Positions 55,865 through 64,000 of a stretch of 64,000 nt of DNA are shown piece after piece. The DNA lies in assembly GCA_028583685.1 (NCBI GenBank), contig JAMXIF010001253.1:68727754-68791753 (forward strand), given 5' to 3'. The notes beneath the pieces are model-generated. The model was not told where the DNA came from, made no database searches, and was given only the letters and a program-made list of their open reading frames with translations. Position 1 is the first letter of the stretch. Every line of letters begins with the position of its first letter. This DNA comes from Petaurus breviceps papuanus (lineage: Eukaryota > Chordata > Mammalia > Diprotodontia > Petauridae). The translations under genes and the position numbers were made by a program.

Positions 55865-55975
55865 TCAGTGCCTACTTTATACAGAGAACTATACTAGGCA
55901 GTGTTAGGGAATTCAAAAGAAAAAGGAATACACAGTTCTTGCCCTTGATAAAACCTAGAAGAAAATTGGAGCTTA
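55865..55975 (-). mobile_element. L2 3'-end fragment
   Basis: 'ctcagtgcctactttataca', 'agaactatactaggcagtgt', 'cagttcttgcccttgataaa' are antisense L2 tail motifs. Confidence 0.55.
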
Positions 55976-56465
55976 AATTAATTTCCCAAAATGGAACCAA
56001 TGAGGTTTTCCGGGCTTTGGTTTGATGTTCATTTGGATGGGGTCAATGGTTGCTGGTCATGAGCTACAACTGATAACTTAGTACAGAACCCAAGTGCATA
56101 GGTTGGTTTTAGTACATTGTGTCTATGGCCAGCTAGCATCTTGCTATAAATAAGGTCAAGCTTGCAGATTCAATCCCAGTATGATTTGTGTTATGCCCTT
56201 CAATCCTTTCCTTCAGCTATTTTGTATAAAGACTCACAACGAAGACATCCAAGAGACAATAAAGGTCATGCCTCAGGGATCCAGGGAGCCTGCAGTCTGC
56301 TTCTAGGACACTCTCCAATACAACTCAGAGGGTGACTGGAGTGAGAAAGATAGCAGCATTGTCAGAGTGGCAAGCAGGCAGGATTCTTTTAAGAATCAAT
56401 GTGGTCAGAGCAGGGCCATGTGACCTTGCACCCAGATGTCCAGTTTTTATGTCCCTAAACTGCTC

Positions 56466-56522
56466 AGGAACTCACTTTGTGGAACTTGGCTTTTGTGCTC
56501 AGTCATTCACTGAATTTCCCCT
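56466..56522 (+). repeat. 57-bp duplicated segment, probable source copy
   Basis: Starts aggaactcactttgtggaac and ends cactgaatttcccct. Identical, base for base, to 57896-57952. Not part of a repeat family I recognise. Confidence 0.9.
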
Positions 56523-56859
56523 CTGCCCCACCCCATCATTTCCAGTTCTTCGATCTGTTTATCCTCAATCCTACTCTTTTATATGATGTTTTTCTTTGTC
56601 AGATTCCATACTAACTTGAGTCTTGCCTCTGACAATACAGTGTTGTCTAGAGCCTCTCTTACAGTTCTGACTCAATTTGGTCTTGGATCTTGTTTCTGAA
56701 TCACCCAACACATACCCCATAGGTACAACTAATTTATAGTTGTCTTAACACTTAAGTCTTCTGTCTTCCCCTTGTAGTAGCAGAACTATAGTAATTGTAG
56801 TGGAACAATTGTGGTGGAAACTACAACTGGTCACCATGGAAGGACTCACTCCTTAAGAT

Positions 56860-56982
56860 AAATAATCCAAAGAGTCCTTGACTTAGAGTCAAGAATACCC
56901 AGAATTCAGTTCTGGCCCAATTACTTATTACTCCCTTTATGACCTCAAGGAATCCCTTAACTTTTCTTAGCCTGATAAACAT
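56860..56982 (+). mobile_element. MIR host interrupted by MAR1
   Basis: 'gtccttgacttagagtcaag', 'ctttatgacctcaaggaatc' and 'cttaacttttcttagcctga' end abruptly at the MAR1 edge. Confidence 0.55.
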
Positions 56983-57208
56983 TGTTGGGTCATTTTCCAG
57001 TTGTGTCCAACTCTTCATGACCCCATTTGGGGTTTTTTGGCTATATACTGGAGTGGTTTGCCATTTTTCTTTCCCAGCTCATTTTACAGATGAGTAAATG
57101 GAGGCAAAGAGGGTTAAGTGGCTTCCCCAGGGTCATGCAGCTAGTAAGTGTCTGAAACAGGATTTGAATTCATGAAGATGAGTCTTCCTGATTCTACTAC
57201 ACCACCCA
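56983..57208 (-). mobile_element. MAR1-type SINE
   Basis: 'ccagttgtgtccaactcttc', 'atgaccccatttggggtttt', 'ctcattttacagatgagtaa', 'gtcatgcagctagtaagtgt'. Confidence 0.8.
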
Positions 57209-57214
57209 AATAGG

Positions 57215-57478
57215 AATAATAATAATAACTTCTGTGATTTATGTAGCACTTTAAAGTTTTGGAAGCACTCTACATATATGACTTCATTTGTACTTCAAAT
57301 CAACCCTGTGAAATATATACTATAGGTGATATGATCCTCATTTTACAAATAAAAAAATTAAACTTTAGGAAAGCTTAATGATTTGCTCAGGGGTTATATA
57401 GCTGATGAACAGAATCAGAGACTGGATTCAAACCCAAATCTTCCTGACCCCAAGTTCAACATTCTATCCTTTCCACCA
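57215..57478 (-). mobile_element. MIR core-SINE, near full length
   Basis: 'atgtagcactttaaagtttt', 'cttcaaatcaaccctgtgaa', 'gatcctcattttacaaataa', 'aacccaaatcttcctgaccc'. Confidence 0.65.
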
Positions 57479-57809
57479 AACTAATAATGCTTGTACTACC
57501 TCACATTTTTCATAGGGTTCATAAAATTTAGAGCCAGAAGGGACCTTTGAATTCAATGAAACCAATTCTCTATTAATTCCCCTCTCCCCCAATCACAAAA
57601 CACATTGATTTATACTGCTTTACCTTTCATAACTGAATCACTAAGTAATTTTCTCTCCCTCTGTCTCCTACAGTGTCTTAAAGTCATCTGTACTTGTTGT
57701 AGTTTTTACAGATGAAGAAACTGAGATGGCAAAAAGCAAATCAGATAAAAGCCTTTTTATAAACTGCAAAACAGAATATAAAATGGAACCATTATCACCA
57801 AGCAGGAGC

Positions 57810-58020
57810 ATGCCCCAGTGGCTAGATGCTACACGTGGAGTCAAGAGGATCTGGGTTCAAATCCCCCTTCAAATGCTTATTAGCTATGGCCATATAGGAA
57901 CTCACTTTGTGGAACTTGGCTTTTGTGCTCAGTCATTCACTGAATTTCCCCTATGAAATTCTTGAATTTCGCCTATGAATTTCAAGCTATGGCTTGAGTT
58001 TCTGAGCCTCAGGCAACTTC
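57810..58020 (+). mobile_element. THER/MIR-type SINE interrupted by a 94-bp insert
   Basis: 'agtggctagatgctacacgt', 'ggatctgggttcaaatcccc', 'cttattagctatgg' then insert, then 'gcttgagtttctgagcctca' and 'ggcaacttc'. The SINE resumes where it left off. Confidence 0.65.
57891..57984 (+). repeat. 94-bp insert with 9-bp direct repeats, carrying the 57-bp copy
   Basis: Bounded by agctatggc at 57882-57890 and 57985-57993. Positions 57896-57952 duplicate 56466-56522 perfectly. The remainder holds two near-copies of cctatgaa-ttc (57949-57983). Confidence 0.85.
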
Positions 58021-58269
58021 AAAATTTTTTTGAATATTTTTTGCATCATGTTTTCCGCCTTCCTTTTCCCAGTCAGCTTTCTAAAACTAAATTCTGCATA
58101 GATTACTGTCTTGGCCAGAGGGCTAAGTCACAGTACTGTGAGGTTCCTTGATGTACTTATGATACTACTCCATGGTTCAGGACTGAGCCTTCAACTCCAA
58201 GCAGCTGTTTTGCAAATTTTTGGTCCTATCCATAAGGAAAATGGGAGGAAGAAGGCAGATGGATCAGGG

Positions 58270-58450
58270 AAACTCAGGGTTATAGAATCATCAGTTCAGA
58301 GCTGGAGGAGACCTTGGAAACCACCTAGTTCAACTCCCTCATTTTATAGATGAGGCCAGACAGGCCCAAAGAGTCTAAGAGTTAGTGAAACTCTAAGGCA
58401 GGATTTGAATCTGGGTTGTCCTGACCCCCAGTCTAGCAATTTATCCCTTG
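58270..58450 (-). mobile_element. MIR-type SINE
   Basis: 'cagagctggaggagaccttg', 'ccctcattttatagatgagg', 'gcaggatttgaatctgggtt'. Confidence 0.6.
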
Positions 58451-58459
58451 TTCTTCCAC

Positions 58460-60100
58460 TGCCAAGAATGTCTTCTTCAAAGATGAAAGAAGGCATGATT
58501 ATTATTTTGATAAAGCTAATACCCAGAAAAGTTAAAAGATCTCATCTTCAATGATCTCCTATTGCCCATAAGTCACAGACCAACAACAACTATTCAGTGT
58601 TCATTTGTGCCCTGTACATATATGTGGCAAGGGGACCACATATCACATCTGTCCCTCATGGAGAGATGGTCCCAATTTCATCCATTTTTGATACAATCAG
58701 AATCCAAACAACCTAAGACATAGCTGTAACTTTATTTTAAAATTTTAACAGTTCTTTTTCTAGATTGCATTGATTGTGACACTTAACTAGTGCCTACTTC
58801 AGTACTTCTTTGCTAAATATTTATACCATTGGGCTGCATTTGAATGCCTTTAGCTTTTCAAATCACTCACTATCATGACAATGGACTATCTTCCATATAC
58901 AAACATGAGATTATAGACATGTTTCTAGTAAAAAGGAAACATCAAGGAGATTGGGTTATACTGGCAGTTTAGCAATAACTAATCCAGTTTTATTTTTTAA
59001 GATCTGGCAAAAAATTTTTGGCAAGGGGTCAATATCTGATAAAATAGGGAGCAGAGGGCTTGAGCAACAATTGGTTGCAGGTCTGTATGGTGGAGGCGGG
59101 GTGGGTGAGGGTCAGGAAGCAGTAGTTGTCAGAGGCTGCAGTCCTTTGAAGAGAGGAAACTAAGCAAAGGTATCTGCCTAGGCCATTCTCAGAGGCAAGC
59201 TAGAGTTTAAAAAAAATGCCAGGGGAGGCTGGAATGTGGGGAGGAAGAGCCCAGCAAAGGTGCCTGAAGAAGAAATGAGGGCCCCTTGGTCAACATAGCC
59301 TGCCCAGTCTAATATGAATAACTCAGAGAATAGAAATGGGAACTGGGCAGAGAGACACAGATGTGGTTAGGTGCTTGCCATTCAACTGTCTAGATGTTCT
59401 TTTTTCTGTGTGTGTCACACCTCTCTAGATGTTTCTCCTAAACGTGTGTAGTAGGGACACTGACAGACTCAATGAAAACTTAATTGATTCATTTGAATGA
59501 AAAACAAATGGATTGGACTACTTACTTCAGAAAACCTCTATGCTTTGGGAGGCCTCACCTTTCTTGTGACAGGCTGTCTCTACTCTGAATGTGCCCCCAC
59601 TTCCTGCCTGGCACTCCCCACTCCTGTTAACTGGAATCTTTCATTTTGGAAACCTCCATGCACTATGGTAAAGTGAGACCTCACTGACCAGTCTCTGGAG
59701 CCTCTCTACCTTTGTCATCAGAAATTAAGAAAAAATAATTGGTCTGTTGAGAAAGAATATGTCTTCCTTATAAAATCCCTGACCATTGTGTACATTACTG
59801 ATCAGCTCTGATATGGAGGATGGAACCCAAGTGTCCTCATGACAAAAGGAAGTGTTACCAGTTTGTTGTAACCTGGGCATGCCAAATCCAGAGAGCAGTC
59901 TCCCTCAGGAGCATCCGTTCTCTTCCTCCTTCCGCTGTGGTCTGAAGAGCAAGTCTAGAGACCCTCCTCTAGTGACTAACAAACATCCAACCTCCATTAC
60001 CACCTTTGCCTTTTCAGGTGTCCAAGATGTAGCTGTATCCTTTCTCCACCCACCCTCATATCCTCTCCCACGTCCTCGGGGTAACTCTAGTTAGCCCCTA
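58460..60100. other. No recognisable gene
   Basis: Moderate GC from 59050 to 60080. A weak local repeat of 'aacctc.atgc..t..g' occurs at 59535 and 59650. Short Pro/Ser-rich frames only. Confidence 0.35.
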
Positions 60101-60104
60101 GGTT

Positions 60105-60300
60105 TTATTTTTTCAGCCAATGACTCAATGAACAAGTATAAGTTAAAGCTAATTTCATATATATATATATATAATATAATCATATATGATAAACATTAAT
60201 ATCATGTATATTAATATCACACTGGCATTGTGCTAGGCACCGGGGTTACAAAGATACAAATGAAAGTTTTGTGTAAGTTAAAATATGCCTGTAATAGAGA
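60105..60300 (-). mobile_element. L2 3'-end fragment split by an AT repeat
   Basis: 'caatgactcaatgaacaagt', then a TA tract (60155-60215), then 'attgtgctaggcaccggggt' and 'acaaagatacaaatgaaagt'. Confidence 0.55.
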
Positions 60301-62540
60301 CTTCAGCATTACTGACCCTTTTCCCTCTTCTGGAGAAGCCTTTAAGTCCCTAAGTAGTTACAATGGATTGGGACACCATGGGAGTCCAGTGACATGAGAA
60401 ATGGCCTGTTGACACTCAGTTGAACAAACCAGTACTGATAGCTAACACCTTAGTTGATTAACAGGGGACGAGAGGGAATGGAATGGATAGAAGAGATCAG
60501 TATAAAGGCAGCATTTCTGGGAGTCCAATAGTGAGCAGGTAAGGGAAAGAGGCAGTTTGCCACGACAGTTTGTAGGGGGAGTTTCCCCGGGAACCACAAA
60601 ATACTTGAGTTCCACTTGAGATCTAGCAGGTATGGAAAGAAAGAAAGGGGATTGTTCAAGAGATGTCAGTTTTGAGTGAAGTTTGCCTTCCTGTCAGAAC
60701 TCTCGCCAACCATATGTTTTATAAATGCAAGCTGATAACAATGCATCACCTAACATTCCTTCAGGCTGGCCCCAGCCCTCAATTACTGCAAGATCTCCTT
60801 GCTAGGGCCTGATCACCCCCCACCCCCACCCCCCAACCTCCCCTCAGCGCAGCACTATAATAGAGGTAGTCCCAAGCTGGAACTCTGAAAACACCTTTCT
60901 ACTGATAAATTTTTCACCACCACTGAAAGAAGTTTCCCACCCTCCTTGTCTCTCCCCACAAAAGAAAAGAAAAGCTAACATGCCAATTAGGTTCTAGCTT
61001 TCTCTTAGTACAGTACTACTGTTATATTCTGGGTTAAATGGATTTTTGTATGCTGGCCTATCACATACTTTTTTTAAGCTAAAAATATAATTTAAGTTTC
61101 AAACACCAATTTGCAAACTTCTAGAATATATTCATTTGGACATTGGGGACTGATCCTGGTAATTGCTTACAACAGTAAGTGAATCAAGTCACAGCAAATC
61201 AAATTAATAACAGCTGTGAATAGTAAAACTAAAAATGTAATAATAAGCATCAGGCTATAAATAGCTATGGCTGGCCAATTTTGTCTTTCAACATTGACTT
61301 CATTTACTTGTTCGGGGCATGACTGAAGTTCTGGGCAATTTACTTTTATTCTCATTCCAGTTTGGTTGTCACAAGCAGGGATATTGCTGTTGATCAGTGT
61401 TGCTGTGGGAGTACTGGTATTTTGGGATAGTTTTGGGGAAAAGGCATGTGTTGGAATTGTATGTGAGTCAAGCATACTGTGCATACTAATTTAAAGCAAA
61501 CATAAGAAACAGAAAATAACACATTAGACTTCCTTGGTGTTTCTTATCTTTCCTAGTACAGATTTTATTACAAACACCTATTATCTGGGCTACACAAATT
61601 TGTGGAACAGAATGGTTTGGTAATGTTATGCCCAAGATTTCTCAGGAAGTCAGCAGGGGTTCAGAGGATTCTTGTTCTTAGAACTGGCCAACAATTACTG
61701 ATTACTTGATCCCTTATATCTTAGAAAACAAATTGGAATGAATTTTTGTTCATAATCGCTGGTTGAAATTCTGGATGGGCCAGTCCTCTTGGGCAAAGAA
61801 TACTTCAGTTCTCTGGGTGCTCTTTTGGATTCAAAGGGAGCACCACCCATGTAACTGAAGACATTTCCTTTTTTTTTCTTAACAGTAGATGAATTCTGTA
61901 GGCATAGCAAGAGTGAAAACCATAATATAGCATAAAGGTTTTTTCCAGGGCACACAGGTACCTTTGGGCAGCTACTTCAGTATAAGCATAAAGGATGTCA
62001 ATCTACATTTAGGTGTGGTCAGTGTTGTGGAAAGTGCCATACCTGCCCCAAAATCTCCTTGCCTTTTCCAGGGAATTCTCTTTCCAGAAAGTTTTTATAC
62101 AGGGCTGCCATCAAGAGTGATGTAGAGGCAAAAAGACATATGAAAGAAACGGCATCACACAATGAACATTTCAGTTCCTTATGATTCCTGTAAAGTACTT
62201 CACATTGCCCATGCTATTTCTCTTGCAATTCAGATGGGTATTACTATTTTATATTCTATACTCAATATTCATGCCCAGAAATGCTATGACAGGATAGCAG
62301 GAAACACGGGGTGGGGGGGGAGAGGCGGGGGAGGCAGGAACGGACATGGGTTACATTAAGCCAGAGGTGCTCATTTTGCTATTAGTTACAGAGCACTCAT
62401 CATCCTTTGGCCTCCTGGTCACATCACGTTTTGCCTGATGAGGCAGAATGGAAGTAGTTATCTAGTTTTTACATTTATTTAGCCATATCACCATATCTTG
62501 CCTAATTATAAAGAGAAACCAAATTTTAGTGCGGTCTAAC
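60300..62540. other. No recognised gene; contains a hydrophobic open frame
   Basis: An ATG-started minus-strand frame of 105 codons (61484-61167) has two N-glycosylation sequons (NTS, NQT), four cysteines in an N-terminal half and one strong membrane-like stretch (IAIYSLMLIITFLVLLFTAV). I recognise no family. A C-rich run at 60806-60832 and a G-rich run at 62308-62331 could form quadruplexes. Function unknown; chance is possible. Confidence 0.2.
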
Positions 62541-62548
62541 ATCTACAG

Positions 62549-62813
62549 ATAGGCAGCTAGGTGGGACAGTGGACACTGTGCTGGGCTTGGAGTCAGGAAG
62601 ACTCATCTTCCTGCATTCAAATCTGGCCTCAGATACTTATTTCCTAGCTGTGTGACCCTGGGCAAGTCACTTAACCCTGTTTGCCTCAGTTCCTTCTCTA
62701 TAAAAATGAGCTGGAGAAGGAAATGGAAAAGCACTCCAATATCTTTGCCAAGAAGACCCCAAAATGGGGTGAAGAAGAGTCAGACATGACTGAAAAATGA
62801 TTGCACAACAACA
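62549..62813 (+). mobile_element. MAR1-type SINE
   Basis: 'aggcagctaggtgggacagt', 'ttggagtcaggaagactcat', 'tgtgaccctgggcaagtcac', 'agaccccaaaatggggtgaa', 'gagtcagacatgactgaaaa', ACAACA tail. A well-preserved copy. Confidence 0.85.
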
Positions 62814-62814
62814 T

Positions 62815-64000
62815 CCGCAGGCAAGGCCACTTTATTAAGCGTGAATTAGGAGGCTAATCCCATAATCCTCACATGGACCACCTTTCCACTAACTTCCAGT
62901 CAAATGTTGCTGGCACCAAGATGACAGGACAGAACCTTGTGCAAACAGAATGCAGAAATCATGCTTTGTTGAATGATTCCAAGACTCTTTTGTCTCTCAC
63001 TTGTAAGGTACAATATGGCCAGGCTCTTGGCAGATGTCTAAGAGCTTTTACAACTGATGCCGAGATCAATTGAAACAAAGGCACTTGTGTTGAGCTCCAG
63101 ATTCAGATGCAGGCCAGGCTATTCATAGAGTAAACCACAAGTGTTTGCTCTCGGATATGAGATGAGAGTTGTTTCAAAAACTGATTTGCCAATGCTTATA
63201 CAAGGCACTAGTTCACCTTATGAAGCATTTGCTATCCTGATATAGAAGAAGCAAACTAAAAATACAATAGCACCATGCAGATGGAAATAGACACCATTTT
63301 GGAGAAATAGCTCTTGGAAAGGACACTCTCATTTTCCAAGACCCACGTTAACTTAGAGATAGTCTGTTCAGTTAACATTTCTAGTAGAGCAACCATCTGG
63401 ATTCCAGTGCAATGCAATATGATGAATGTGAGTGTGGACCAAATGGCTGAACAAGGTGTAATAAATAGTTAGTCTTGGAACTCTCTTCTCTGACTATGGG
63501 GGTAGGATCTTCCTGTTAACTTGAAGAGTGATACAGATGCAGTCTCTGTGAGGTTACAATTCAATAGAAGAAAATATTTATTATTGATAAAAATGACAAC
63601 TTTTGGATTAAATACATTATTTGGAATTTTTATGATTAAAAATATTTGGAAAAATATTTTAAACAGCTTTATGTTATAATAATGGCAGATACAGTGCTTT
63701 AAAGTTTTAAAATACTTTACATATTATATCTTTTGATTTGGAGATGTTTAGCTGGAGAAGACTTGGGAAAGTCATTGTCTAAGTATTTAAGATGCTAAAG
63801 TATTTAAGATATTAAGTATTTAAATGACTGTCACCTGGATTAGACTTGTTTTCTTTGGCTCTACTAGGAAGGTAAGAGCTGAACAAGGCAAATTTAGGCT
63901 TGACGTAAGGGGGACAAAACTCCCATCTTTCTAATGGTTAGTGCCATCAGAGAGACAGAGGATTCAGTAAGGGCTGAATGACTACTTGATGGGTATGTTT
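62815..64000. other. No recognisable gene
   Basis: A MIR-tail scrap near 63680-63740 ('cagtgctttaaagttttaaa'). Otherwise unique-looking AT-rich DNA to the window end. Confidence 0.35.

Noticed and set aside
59535-59700. Possible tandem duplication around 'aacctc.atgc'
   Set aside because: Only short patches match; identity is too low to separate from chance by eye.
61695-61955. 86-codon minus-strand frame with a signal-peptide-like start
   Set aside because: Its apparent first Met is a GTG codon, and no upstream ATG is available in frame.

Overview
This window is a mammalian nuclear sequence, almost certainly from an Australasian marsupial. The evidence is the repeat content. There are many copies of the marsupial tRNA-headed SINE with a Bov-B/RTE-type tail (MAR1 type), marsupial THER/MIR core-SINEs, L2, CR1/L3 and marsupial L1-type fragments, and several copies resembling WSINE1, known from Australian marsupials. 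I cannot tell the species. Two 10-base N gaps sit inside microsatellites, as in a scaffolded draft assembly. There is no prokaryotic operon, CRISPR array or microbial gene system.

The only protein-coding sequence I can support is one short first coding exon on the minus strand at 13640-13763. It lies in a GC/CpG-rich promoter region (about 12990-14000). Its 41 residues match, from memory, the alternative N-terminus of STARD13 (DLC2), a RhoGAP/START-domain protein of the DLC family. The exon ends in a CAG|GTCAGT donor in phase 1, the phase needed to join the exon that begins the SAM domain. That next exon was not seen, so positions 1-13639 are read as the start of a long first intron. Everything above about 14200 lies upstream of this promoter: intergenic, or intron of a longer isoform. 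The leader holds three short upstream ORFs, one of which stops in an ATGA overlap with the main start codon.

The rest is non-coding DNA with dense repeat relics. 1-12 kb holds L2/MIR pieces, two hAT-like fragments, an RTE 3' end, a 7SL (SRP) RNA retropseudogene and a MAR1 SINE. 14-24 kb holds THER/MIR SINEs, L2, L3/CR1 and L1-type ends. 24.4-25.7 kb contains an inverted duplication with about 340-bp arms. 30-34.4 kb is dominated by a sense-strand L2 relic with several nested insertions. 39 kb and 52 kb carry two related solo-LTR-like fossils in opposite orientation. 56.4-58 kb contains a perfect 57-bp duplication whose second copy lies in a SINE, bordered by 9-bp direct repeats. The remaining intervals show no recognisable gene.

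I found no convincing new multi-gene system. The observations most worth checking are the STARD13-type alternative promoter with its uORF layout, the inverted duplication, the 57-bp templated insertion, a long Z-DNA-prone tract, and the nested insertions that give a relative order of repeat activity.
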